A stretch of DNA of 64,000 bases, from assembly GCA_036971475.1 (NCBI GenBank), contig JBAIZL010000010.1, positions 14,344,514-14,408,513 of the forward strand, in the 5' to 3' direction. The position numbers were made by a program, and so were the translations under genes. Shown here piece after piece: positions 10,401 to 25,400 of this stretch. A model generated the notes under the pieces. It ran no database searches. It was not told the origin of the DNA and worked only from the letters and a program-made list of their open reading frames with translations. This DNA comes from Prosapia bicincta (lineage: Eukaryota; Arthropoda; Insecta; Hemiptera; Cercopidae). Numbering within the stretch: the first letter of the stretch is position 1; each line of letters opens with the position of its first letter.

Positions 10401-13400
10401 CCGTTGAAGTATAAATACCGCCCTATTGAAGAAATGCTATGTTTGTACCTCCTTCTCACACCTACATCCACCCATAAGGACTAAATCCCGCCCAAAACTG
10501 ATTATAGACGTTTTATTTATCGTTCATTAGGGTGAATGACCTCAATTTAGAGTAAATAATCTAAAATAAACAGACTATTGTTGTTCTACTTTCGATTTTT
10601 CTATTATATACGACCTAGATATGAAATAACAACCCAAATAATATCAGGAACACACCTATCACTGCCCAAATCGCTCCAGCCACGCCCGTTGAAGTATAAA
10701 TACCGCTCTATTAAAGAAATGCTATGTTTGTACCTCCTTCTCACACCTACATCCACCCATAAGGACTAAATCCCGCCCAAAACTGATAATATACGTTTTA
10801 TTTATCGTTCATTAGGGTGAATGACCTCAATTTAGAGTAAATAATCTAAAATAAACAGACTATTGTTGTTCTACTTTCGATTTTTCTAATATATACGATC
10901 TAGATATGAAATAACAACCCAAATAATATCAGGAACACACCTATCACTGCCCAAATCGCTCCAGTCACGCCCGTTGAAGTATAAATACCGCCCTATTGAT
11001 GAAATGCTATGTTTGTACCTCCTTCTCACACCTACATCCACCCATAAGGACTAAATCCCGCCCAAAACTGATAATATACGTTTTATTTATCGTTCATTAG
11101 GGTGAATGACCTCAATTTAGAGTAAATAATCTAAAATAAACAGACTATTGTTGTTCTACTTTCGATTTTTCTATTATATACGACCTAGATATGAAATAAC
11201 AACCCAAATAATATCAGGAACACAGCTATCACTGCCCAAATCGCTCCAGCCACGCCCGTTGAAGTATAAATACCGCTCTATTAAAGAAATGCTATGTTTG
11301 TACCTCCTTCTCACACCTACATCCACCCATAAGGACTAAATCCCGCCCAAAACTGATAATATACGTTTTATTTATCGTTCATTAGGGTGAATGACCTCAA
11401 TTTAGAGTAAATAATCTAAAATAAACAGACTATTGTTGTTCTACTTTCGATTTTTCTAATATATACGATCTAGATATGAAATAACAACCCAAATAATATC
11501 AGGAACACACCTATCACTGCCCAAATCGCTCCAGTCACGCCCGTTGAAGTATAAATACCGCCCTATTGATGAAATGCTATGTTTGTACCTCCTTCTCACA
11601 CCTACATCCACCCATAAGGACTAAATCCCGCCCAAAACTGATAATATACGTTTTATTTATCGTTTATTAGGGTGAATGACCTCAATTTAGAGGAAATAAT
11701 CTAAAATAAACAGACTATTGTTGTTCTACTTTCGATTTTTCTATTATATACGACCTAGATATGAAATAACAACCCAAATAATATTAGGAACACACCTATC
11801 ACTGCCCAAATCGCTCCAGCCACGCCCGTTGAAGTATAAATACCGCTCTATTAAAGAAATGCTATGTTTGTACCTCCTTCTCACACCTACATCCACCCAT
11901 AAGGACTAAATCCCGCCCAAAACTGATAATATACGTTTTATTTATCGTTCATTAGGGTGAATGACCTCAATTTAGAGTAAATAATCTAAAATAAACAGAC
12001 TATTGTTGTTCTACTTTCGATTTTTCTATTATATACGACCTAGATATGAAATACCAACCCAAATAATATCAGGAACACACCTATCACTGCCCAAATCGCT
12101 CCAGTCACGCCCGTTGAAGTATAAATACCGCTCTATTAAAGAAATGCTATGTTTGTACCTCCTTCTCACACCTACATCCACCCATAAGGACTAAATCCCG
12201 CCCAAAACTGATAATATACGTTTTATTTATCGTTCATTAGGGTGAATGACCTCAATTTAGAGTAAATAATCTAAAATAAACAGACTATTGTTGTTCTACT
12301 TTCGATTTTTCTATTATATACGACCTAGATATGAAATAACAACCCAAATAATATCAGGAACACACCTATCACTGCCCAAATCGCTGCAGCCACGCCCGTT
12401 AAAGTATAAATACCGCCCTATTGCAGAAATGCTATGTTTGTACCTCCTTCTCACACCTACATCCACCCATAAGGACTAAATCCCGCCCAAAACTGATATA
12501 GACGTTTTATTTATCGTTCATTAGGGTGAATGACCTCAATTTAGAGTAAATAATCTAAAATAAACAGACTATTGTTGTTCTACTTTCGACTTTTCTAATA
12601 TATACGACCTAGATATGAAATAACAACCCAAATAATATCAGGAACACACCTATCACTGCCCAAATCGCTGCAGTCACGCCCGTTGAAGTATAAATACCGC
12701 CCTATTGAAGAAATGCTAGGTTTGTACCTCCTTCTCACACCTACATCCACCCATAAGGACTAAATCCCGCCCAAAACTGATAATATACGTTTTATTTATC
12801 GTTCATGAGGGTGAATGACCTCAATTTAGAGTAAATAATCTAAAATAAACAGACTATTGTTGTTCTACTTTCGATTTTTCTATTATATACGACCTAGATA
12901 TGAAATAACAACCCAAATAATATCAGGAACACACCTATCACTGCCCAAATCGCTCCAGCCACGCCCGTTGAAGTATAAATACCGCTCTATTAAAGAAATG
13001 CTATGTTTGTACCTCCTTCTCACACCTACATCCACCCATAAGGACTAAATCCCGCCCAAAACTGATAATATACGTTTTATTTATCGTTCATTAGGGTGAA
13101 TGACCTCAATTTAGAGTAAATAATCTAAAATAAACAGACTATTGTTGTTCTACTTTCGATTTTTCTAATATATACGATCTAGATATGAAATAACAACCCA
13201 AATAATATCAGGAACACACCTATCACTGCCCAAATCGCTCCAGTCACCCCCGTTGAAGTATAAATACCGCCCTATTGATGAAATGCTATGTTTGTACCTC
13301 CTTCTCACACCTACATCCACCCATAAGGACTAAATCCCGCCCAAAACTGATAATATACGTTTTATTTATCGTTCATTAGGGTGAATGACCTCAATTTAGA

Positions 13401-16400
13401 GTAAATAATCTAAAATAAACAGACTATTGTTGTTCTACTTTCGATTTTTCTATTATATACGACCTAGATATGAAATAACAACCCAAATAATATTAGGAAC
13501 ACACCTATCACTGCCCAAATCGCTCCAGCCACGCCCGTTGAAGTATAAATACCGCTCTATTAAAGAAATGCTATGTTTGTACCTCCTTCTCACACCTACA
13601 TCCACCCATAAGGACTAAATCCCGCCCAAAACTGATAATATACGTTTTATTTATCGTTCATTAGGGTGAATGACCTCAATTTAGAGTAAATAATCTAAAA
13701 TAAACAGACTATTGTTGTTCTACTTTCGATTTTTCTATTATATACGACCTAGATATGAAATAACAACCCAAATAATATCAGGAACACACCTATCACTGCC
13801 CAAATCGCTCCAGTCACGCCCGTTGAAGTATAAATACCGCTCTATTAAAGAAATGCTATGTTTGTACCTCCTTCTCACACCTACATACACCCATAAGGAC
13901 TAAATCCCGCCCAAAACTGATAATATACGTTTTATTTATCGTTCATTAGGGTGAATGACCTCAATTTAGAGTAAATAATCTAAAATAAACAGACTATTGT
14001 TGTTCTACTTTCGATTTTTCTATTATATACGACCTAGATATGAAATAACAACCCAAATAATATCAGGAACACACCTATCACTGCCCAAATCGCTGCAGCC
14101 ACGCCCGTTAAAGTATAAATACCGCCCTATTGCAGAAATGCTATGTTTGTACCTCCTTCTCACACCTACATCCACCCATAACGACTAAATCCCGCCCAAA
14201 ACTGATATAGACGTTTTATTTATCGTTCATTAGGGTGAATGACCTCAATTTAGAGTAAATAATCTAAAATAAACAGACTATTGTTGTTCTACTTTCGACT
14301 TTTCTAATATATACGACCTAGATATGAAATAACAACCCAAATAATATCAGGAACACACCTATCACTGCCCAAATCGCTGCAGTCACGCCCGTTGAAGTAT
14401 AAATACCGCCCTATTGAAGAAATGCTAGGTTTGTACCTCCTTCTCACACCTACATCCACCCATAAGGACTAAATCCCGCCCAAAACTGATAATATACGTT
14501 TTATTTATCGTTCATGAGGGTGAATGACCTCAATTTAGAGTAAATAATCTAAAATAAACAGACTATTGTTGTTCTACTTTCGATTTTTCTATTATATACG
14601 ACCTAGATATGAAATAACAACCCAAATAATATCAGGAACACACCTATCACTGCCCAAATCGCTCCAGCCACGCCCGTTGAAGTATAAATACCGCTCTATT
14701 AAAGAAATGCTATGTTTGTACCTCCTTCTCAATCCTACATCCACCCATAAGGACTAAATCCCGCCCAAAACTGATAATATACGTTTTATTTATCGTTCAT
14801 TACTGTGAATGACCTCAATTTAGAGTAAATAATCTAAAATAAACAGACTATTGTTGTTCTACTTTCGATTTTTCTATTATATACGACCTAGATATGAAAT
14901 AACAACCCAAATAATATCAGGAACACACCTATCACTGCCCAAATCGCTCCAGTCACGCCCGTTGAAGTATAAATACCGCTCTATTAAAGAAATGCTATGT
15001 TTGTACCTCCTTCTCACACCTACATCCACCCATAAGGACTAAATCCCGCCCAAAACTGATAATATACGTTTTATTTATCGTTCATTAGGGTGAATGACCT
15101 CAATTTAGAGTAAATAATCTAAAATAAACAGACTATTGTTGTTCTACTTTCGATTTTTCTATTATATACGACCTAGATATGAAATAACAACCCAAATAAT
15201 GTCAGGAACACACCTATCACTGCCCAAATCGCTCCAGCCACGCCCGTTAAAGTATAAATACCGCTCTATTAAAGAAATGCTATGTTTGTACCTCCTTCTC
15301 ACACCTACATCCACCCATAAGGACTAAATCCCGCCCAAAACTGATAATATACGTTTTATTTATCGTTCATTAGGGTGAATGACCTCAATTTAGAGTAAAT
15401 AATCTAAAATAAACAGACTATTGTTGTTCTACTTTCGATTTTTCTATTATATACGACCTAGATATGAAATAACAACCCAAATAATATCAGGAACACACCT
15501 ATCACTGCCCAAATCGCTCCAACCAACGCCCGTTGAAGTATAAATACCGCTCTATTAAAGAAATGCTATGTTTGTACCTCCTTCTCACACCTACATCCAC
15601 CCATAAGGACTAAATCCCGCCCAAAACTGATAATATACGTTTTATTTATCGTTCATTAGGGTGAATGACCTCAATTTAGAGGAAATAATCTAAAATAAAC
15701 AGACTATTGTTGTTCTACTTTCGATTTTTCTATTATATACGACCTAGATATGAAATAACAACCCAAATAATATCAGGAACACACCTATCACTGCCCAAAT
15801 CGCTCCAGTCACGCCCGTTGAAGTATAAATACCGCCCTATTGAAGAAATACTATGTTTGTACCTCCTTCTCACACCTACATCCACCCATAAGGACTAAAT
15901 CCCGCCCAAAACTGATAATATACGTTTTATTTATCGTTCATTAGGGTGAATGACCTCAATTTAGAGTAAATAATCTAAAATAAACAGACTATTGTTGTTC
16001 TACTTTCGATTTTTCTATTATATACGACCTAGATATGAAATAACAACCCAAATAATATCAGGAACACACCTATCACTGCCCAAATCGCTCCAGTCACGCC
16101 CGTTGAAGTATAAATACCGCTCTATTAAAGAAATGCTATGTTTGTACCTCCTTCTCACACCTACATCCACCCATAAGGACTAAATCCCGCCCAAAACTGA
16201 TAATATACGCTTTATTTATCGTTCATTAGGGTGAATGACCTCAATTTAGAGTAAATAATCTAAAATAAACAGACTATTGTTGTTCTACTTTCGATTTTTC
16301 TATTATATACGACCTAGATATGAAATAACAACCCAAATAATATCAGGAACACACCTATCACTGCCCAAATCGCTGCAGCCACGCCCGTTAAAGTATAAAT

Positions 16401-19400
16401 ACCGCCCTATTGCAGAAATGCTATGTTTATACCTCCTTCTCACACCTACATCCACCCATAAGGACTAAATCCCGCCCAAAACTGATATAGACGTTTTATT
16501 TATCGTTCATTAGGGTGAATGACCTCAATTTAGAGTAAATAATCTAAAATAAACAGACTATTGTTGTTCTACTTTCGACTTTTCTAATATATACGACCTA
16601 GATATGAAATAACAACCCAAATAATATCAGGAACACACCTATCACTGCCCAAATCGCTCCAGCCACGCCCGTTGAAGTATAAATACCGCTCTATTAAAGA
16701 AATGCTATGTTTGTACCTCCTTGTCACACCTACATCCACCCATAAGGACTAAATCCCGCCCAAAACTGATAATATACGTTTTATTTATCGTTCATTAGGG
16801 TGAATGACCTCAATTTAGAGTAAATAATCTAAAATAAACAGACTATTGTTGTTCTACTTTCGATTTTTCTATTATATACGACCTAGATATGAAATAACAA
16901 CCCAAATAATATCAGGAACACACCTATCACTGCCCAAATCGCTCCAGTCACGCCCGTTGAAGTATAAATACCGCTCTATTAAAGAAATGCTATGTTTGTA
17001 CCTCCTTCTCACACCTACATCCACCCATAAGGACTAAATCCCGCCCAAAACTGATAATATACGTTTTATTTATCGTTCATTAGGGTGAATGACCTCAATT
17101 TAGAGTAAATAATCTAAAATAAACAGACTATTGTTGTTCTACTTTCGATTTTTCTATTATATACGACCTAGATATGAAATAACAACCCAAATAATATCAG
17201 GAACACACCTATCACTGCCCAAATCGCTCCAGCCACGCCCGTTGAAGTATAAATACCGCTCTATTAAAGAAATGCTATGTTTGTACCTCCTTCTCACACC
17301 TACATCCACCCATAAGGACTAAATCCCGCCCAAAACTGATAATATACGTTTTATTTATCGTTCATTAGGGTGAATGACCTCAATTTAGAGTAAATAATCT
17401 AAAATAAACAGACTATTGTTGTTCTACTTTCGATTTTTCTATTATATACGACCTAGATATGAAATAACAACCCAAATAATATCAGGAACACACCTATCAC
17501 TGCCCAAATCGCTCCAGCCACGCCCGTTGAAGTATAAATACCGCCCTATTGAAGAAATGCTATGTTTGTACCTCCTTCTCACACCTACATCCACCCATAA
17601 GGACTAAATCCCGCCCAAAACTGATTATAGACGTTTTATTTATCGTTCATTAGGGTGAATGACCTCAATTTAGAGTAAATAATCTAAAATAAACAGACTA
17701 TTGTTGTTCTACTTTCGATTTTTCTATTATATACGACCTAGATATGAAATAACAACCCAAATAATATCAGGAACACACCTATCACTGCCCAAATCGCTCC
17801 AGCCACGCCCGTTGAAGTATAAATACCGCTCTATTAAAGAAATGCTATGTTTGTACCTCCTTCTCACACCTACATCCACCCATAAGGACTAAATCCCGCC
17901 CAAAACTGATAATATACGTTTTATTTATCGTTCATTAGGGTGAATGACCTCAATTTAGAGTAAATAATCTAAAATAAACAGACTATTGTTGTTCTACTTT
18001 CGATTTTTCTAATATATACGATCTAGATATGAAATAAGAACCCAAATAATATCAGGAACACACCTATCACTGCCCAAATCGCTCCAGTCACGCCCGTTGA
18101 AGTATAAATACCGCCCTATTGATGAAATGCTATGTTTGTACCTCCTTCTCACACCTACATCCACCCATAAGGACTAAATCCCGCCCAAAACTGATAATAT
18201 ACGTTTTATTTATCGTTCATTAGGGTGAATGACCTCAATTTAGAGTAAATAATCTAAAATAAACAGACTATTGTTGTTCTACTTTCGATTTTTCTATTAT
18301 ATACGACCTAGATATGAAATAACAACCCAAATAATATTAGGAACACACCTATCACTGCCCAAATCGCTCCAGCCACGCCCGTTGAAGTATAAATACCGCT
18401 CTATTAAAGAAATGCTATGTTTGTACCTCCTTCTCACACCTACATCCACCCATAAGGACTAAATCCCGCCCAAAACTGATTATAGACGTTTTATTTATCG
18501 TTCATTAGGGTGAATGACCTCAATTTAGAGTAAATAATCTAAAATAAACAGACTATTGTTGTTCTACTTTCGATTTTTCTATTATATACGACCTAGATAT
18601 GAAATAACAACCCAAATAATATCAGGAACACACCTATCACTGCCCAAATCGCTCCAGCCACGCCCGTTGAAGTATAAATACCGCTCTATTAAAGAAATGC
18701 TATGTTTGTACCTCCTTCTCACACCTACATCCACCCATAAGGACTAAATCCCGCCCAAAACTGATAATATACGTTTTATTTATCGTTCATTAGGGTGAAT
18801 GACCTCAATTTAGAGTAAATAATCTAAAATAAACAGACTATTGTTGTTCTACTTTCGATTTTTCTAATATATACGATCTAGATATGAAATAACAACCCAA
18901 ATAATATCAGGAACACACCTATCACTGCCCAAATCGCTCCAGTCACGCCCGTTGAAGTATAAATACCGCCCTATTGATGAAATGCTATGTTTGTACCTCC
19001 TTCTCACACCTACATCCACCCATAAGGACTAAATCCCGCCCAAAACTGATAATATACGTTTTATTTATCGTTCATTAGGGTGAATGACCTCAATTTAGAG
19101 TAAATAATCTAAAATAAACAGACTATTGTTGTTCTACTTTCGATTTTTCTATTATATACGACCTAGATATGAAATAACAACCCAAATAATATTAGGAACA
19201 CACCTATCACTGCCCAAATCGCTCCAGCCACGCCCGTTGAAGTATAAATACCGCTCTATTAAAGAAATGCTATGTTTGTACCTCCTTCTCACACCTACAT
19301 CCACCCATAAGGACTAAATCCCGCCCAAAACTGATAATATACGTTTTATTTATCGTTCATTAGGGTGAATGACCTCAATTTAGAGTAAATAATCTAAAAT

Positions 19401-22400
19401 AAACAGACTATTGTTGTTCTACTTTCGATTTTTCTATTATATACGACCTAGATATGAAATAACAACCCAAATAATATCAGGAACACACCTATCACTGCCC
19501 AAATCGCTCCAGTCACGCCCGTTGAAGTATAAATACCGCTCTATTAAAGAAATGCTATGTTTGTACCTCCTTCTCACACCTACATCCACCCATAAGGACT
19601 AAATCCCGCCCAAAACTGATAATATACGTTTTATATATCGTTCATTAGGGTGAATGACCTCAATTTAGAGTAAATAATCTAAAATAAACAGACTATTGTT
19701 GTTCTACTTTCATTTTTCTATTATATACGACCTAGATATGAAATAACAACCCAAATAATATCAGGAACACACCTATCACTGCCCAAATCGCTGCAGCCAC
19801 GCCCGTTAAAGTATAAATACCGCCCTATTGCAGAAATGCTATGTTTGTACCTCCTTCTCACACCTACATCCACCCATAAGGCCTAAATCCCGCCCAAAAC
19901 TGATATAGACGTTTTATTTATCGTTCATTAGGGTGAATGACCTCAATTTAGAGTAAATAATCTAAAATAAACAGACTATTGTTGTTCTACTTTCGACTTT
20001 TCTAATATATACGACCTAGATATGAAATAACAACCCAAATAATATCAGGAACACACCTATCACTGCCCAAATCGCTCCAGCCACGCCCGTTGAAGTATAA
20101 ATACCGCTCTATTAAAGAAATGCTATGTTTGTACCTCCTTCTCACACCTACATCCACCCATAAGGACTAAATCCCGCCCAAAACTGATAATATACGTTTT
20201 ATTTATCGTTCATTAGGGTGAATGACCTCAATTTAGAGTAAATAATCTAAAATAAACAGACTATTGTTGTTCTACTTTCGACTTTTCTAATATATACGAC
20301 CTAGATATGAAATAACAACCCAAATAATATCAGGAACACACCTATCACTGCCCAAATCGCTGCAGTCACGCCCGTTGAAGTATAAATACCGCCCTATTGA
20401 AGAAATGCTATGTTTGTACCTCCTTCTCACACCTACATCCACCCATAAGGACTAAATCCCGCCCAAAACTGATAATATACGTTTTATTTATCGTTCATTA
20501 GGGTGAATGACCTCAATTTAGAGTAAATAATCTAAAATAAACAGACTATTGTTGTTCTACTTTCGATTTTTCTATTATATACGACCTAGATATGAAATAA
20601 CAACCCAAATAATATCAGGAACACACCTATCACTGCCCAAATCGCTCCAGTCACGCCCGTTGAAGTATAAATACCGCCCTATTGAAGAAATACTATGTTT
20701 GTACCTCCTTCTCACACCTACATCCACCCATAAGGACTAAATCCCGCCCAAAACTGATAATATACGTTTTATTTATCGTTCATTAGGGTGAATGACCTCA
20801 ATTTAGAGTAAATAATCTAAAATAAACAGACTATTGTTGTTCTACTTTCGATTTTTCTATTATATACGACCTAGATATGAAATAACAACCCAAATAATAT
20901 CAGGAACACACCTATCACTGCCCAAATCGCTCCAGTCACGCCCGTTGAAGTATAAATACCGCTCTATTAAAGAAATGCTATGTTTGTACCTCCTTCTCAC
21001 ACCTACATCCACCCATAAGGACTAAATCCCGCCCAAAACTGATAATATACGTTTTATTTATCGTTCATTAGGGTGAATGACCTCAATTTAGAGTAAATAA
21101 TCTAAAATAAACAGACTATTGTTGTTCTACTTTCGATTTTTCTATTATATACGACCTAGATATGAAATAACAACCCAAATAATATCAGGAACACACCTAT
21201 CACTGCCCAAATCGCTGCAGCCACGCCCGTTAAAGTATAAATACCGCCCTATTGCAGAAATGCTATGTTTGTACCTCCTTCTCACACCTACATCCACCCA
21301 TAAGGACTAAATCCCGCCCAAAACTGATATAGATGTTTTATTTATCGTTCATTAGGGTGAATGACCTCAATTTAGAGTAAATAATCTAAAATAAACAGAC
21401 TATTGTTGTTCTACTTTCGACTTTTCTAATATATACGACCTAGATATGAAATAACAACCCAAATAATATCAGAAACACACCTATCACTGCCCAAATCGCT
21501 GCAGTCACGCCCGTTGAAGTATAAATACCGCCCTATTGAAGAAATGCTAGGTTTGTACCTCCTTCTCACACCTACATCCACCCATAAGGACTAAATCCCG
21601 CCCAAAACTGATAATATACGTTTTATTTATCGTTCATGAGGGTGAATGACCTCAATTTAGAGTAAATAATCTAAAATAAACAGACTATTGTTGTTCTACT
21701 TTCGATTTTTCCATTATATACGACCTAGATATGAAATAACAACCCAAATAATATCAGGAACACACCTATCACTGCCCAAATCGCTCCAGCCACGCCCGTT
21801 GAAGTATAAATACCGCTCTATTAAAGAAATGCTATGTTTGTACCTCCTTCTCACACCTACATCCACCCATAAGGACTAAATCCCGCCCAAAACTGATAAT
21901 ATACGTTTTATTTATCGTTCATTAGGGTGAATGACCTCAATTTAGAGTAAATAATCTAAAATAAACAGACTATTGTTGTTCTACTTTCGACTTTTCTAAT
22001 ATATACGACCTAGATATGAAATAACAACCCAAATAATATCAGGAACACACCTATCACTGCCCAAATCGCTGCAGTCACGCCCGTTGAAGTATAAATACCG
22101 CCCTATTGAAGAAATGCTATGTGTGTACCTCCTTCTCACACCTACATCCACCCATAAGGACTAAATCCCGCCCAAAACTGATAATATACGTTTTATTAAT
22201 CGTTCATTAGGGTGAATGACCTCAATTTAGAGTAAATAATCTAAAATAAACAGACTATTGTTGTTCTACTTTCGATTTTTCTATTATATACGACCTAGAT
22301 ATGAAATAACAACCCAAATAATATTAGGAACACACCTATCACTGCCCAAATCGCTCCAGCCACGCCCGTTGAAGTATAAATACCACTCTATTAAAGAAAT

Positions 22401-25400
22401 GCTATGTTTGTACCTCCTTCTCACACCTACATCCACCCATAAGGACTAAATCCCGCCCAAAACTGATAATATACGTTTTATTTATCGTTCATTAGGGTGA
22501 ATGACCTCAATTTAGAGTAAATAATCTAAAATAAACAGACTATTGTTGTTCTACTTTCGATTTTTCTATTATATACGACCTAGATATGAAATAACAACCC
22601 AAATAATATCAGGAACACACCTATCACTGCCCAAATCGCTCCAGTCACGCCCGTTGAAGTATAAATACCGCTCTATTAAAGAAATGCTATGTTTGTACCT
22701 CCTTCTCACACCTACATCCACCCATAAGGACTAAATCCCGCCCAAAACTGATAATATACGTTTTATTTATCGTTCATTAGGGTGAATGACCTCAATTTAG
22801 AGTAAATAATCTAAAATAAACAGACTATTGTTGTTCTACTTTCGATTTTTCTATTATATACGACCTAGATATGAAATAACAACCCAAATAATATCAGGAA
22901 CACACCTATCACTGCCCAAATCGCTCCAGCCACGCCCGTTAAAGTATAAATACCGCTCTATTAAAGAAATGCTATGTTTTTACCTCCTTCTCACACCTAC
23001 ATCCACCCATAAGGACTAAATCCCGCCCAAAACTGATAATATACGTTTTATTTATCGTTCATTAGGGTGAATGACCTCAATTTAGAGTAAATAATCTAAA
23101 ATAAACAGACTATTGTTGTTCTACTTTCGATTTTTCTATTATATACGACCTAGATATGAAATAACAACCCAAATAATATCAGGAACACACCTATCACTGC
23201 CCAAATCGCTCCAGCCACGCCCGTTGAAGTATAAATACCGCTCTATTAAAGAAATGCTATGTTTGTACCTCCTTCTCACACCTACATCCACCCATAAGGA
23301 CTAAATCCCGCCCAAAACTGATAATATACGTTTTATTTATCGTTCATTAGGGTGAATGACCTCAATTTAGAGGAAATAATCTAAAATAAACAGACTATTG
23401 TTGTTCTACTTTCGATTTTTCTATTATATACGACCTAGATATGAAATAACAACCCAAATAATATCAGGAACACACCTATCACTGCCCAAATCGCTCCAGT
23501 CACGCCCGTTGAAGTATAAATACCGCCCTATTGAAGAAATACTATGTTTGTACCTCCTTCTCACACCTACATCCACCCATAAGGACTAAATCCCGCCCAA
23601 AACTGATAATATACGTTTTATTTATCGTTCATTAGGGTGAATGACCTCAATTTAGAGTAAATAATCTAAAATAAACAGACTATTGTTGTTCTACTTTCGA
23701 TTTTTCTCTTATATACGACCTAGATATGAAATAACAACCCAAATAATATCAGGAACACACCTATCACTGCCCAAATCGCTCCAGTCACGCCCGTTGAAGT
23801 ATAAATACCGCCCTATTGAAGAAATGCTATGTTTGTACTTCCTTGTCACACCTACATCCACCCATAAGGACTAAATCCCGCCCAAAACTGATATAGACGT
23901 TTTATTTATCGTTCATTAGGGTGAATGCCCTCAATTTAGAGTAAATAATCTAAAATAAACAGACTATTGTTGTTCTACTTTCGATTTTTCTATTATATAC
24001 GACCTAGATATGAAATAACAACCCAAATAATATCAGGAACACACCTATCACTGCCCAAATCGCTCCAGTCACGCCCGTTGAAGTATAAATACCGCCCTAT
24101 TGAAGAAATGCTATGTTTGTACTTCCTTGTCACACCTACATCCACCCATAAGGACTAAATCCCGCCCAAAACTGATATAGACGTTTTATTTATCGTTCAT
24201 TAGGGTGAATGACCTCAATTTAAGGTAAATAATCTAAAATAAACAGACTATTGTTGTTCTACTTTCGATTTTTCTATTATATACGACCTAGATATGAAAT
24301 AACAACCCAAATAATATCAGGAACACACCTATCACTGCCCAAATCGCTCCAGTCACGCCCGTTGAAGTATAAATACCGCCCTATTAAAGAAATGCTATGT
24401 TTGTACTTCCTTGTCACACCTACATCCACCCATAAGGACTAAATCCCGCCCAAAACTGATAATATACGTTTTATTTATCGTTCATTAGGGTGAATGACCT
24501 CAATTTAGAGTAAATAATCTAAAATAAACAGACTATTTTTGTTCTACTTTCGATTTTTCTATTATATACGACCTAGATATGAAATAACAACCCAAATAAT
24601 ATCAGGAACACACCTATCACTGCCCAAATCGCTCCAGTCACGCCCGTTGAAGTATAAATACCGCCCTATTGAAGAAATGCTATGTTTGTACCTCCTTCTC
24701 ACACCTACATCCACCCATAAGGACTAAATCCCGCCCAAAACTGATAATATACGTTTTATTTATCGTTCATTAGGGTGAATGACCTCAATTTAGAGGAAAT
24801 AATCTAAAATAAACAGACTATTGTTGTTCTACTTTCGATTTTTCTATTATATACGACCTAGATATGAAATAACAACCCAAATAATATCAGGAACACACCT
24901 ATCACTGCCCAAATCGCTCCAGCCACGCCCGTTGAAGTATAAATACCGCTCTATTAAAGAAATGCTATGTTTGTACCTCCTTCTCACACCTACATCCACC
25001 CATAAGGACTAATTCCCGCCCAAAACCGATAATATACGTTTTATTTATCGTTCATTAGGGTGAATGACCTCAATTTAGAGTAAATAATCTAAAATAAACA
25101 GATTATTGTTGTTCTACTTTCGATTTTTCTATTATATACGACCTAGATATGAAATAACAACCCAAATAATATCAGGAACACAACTATCACTGCCCAAATC
25201 GCTCCAGTCACGCCCGTTGAAGTATAAATACCGCCCTATTGCAGAAATGCTATGTTTGTACCTCCTTCTCACACCTACATCCACCCATAAGGACTAAATC
25301 CCGCCCAAAACTGATATAGACGTTTTATTTATCGTTCATTAGGGTGAATGACCTCAATTTAGAGTAAATAATCTAAAATAAACAGACTATTGTTGTTCTA

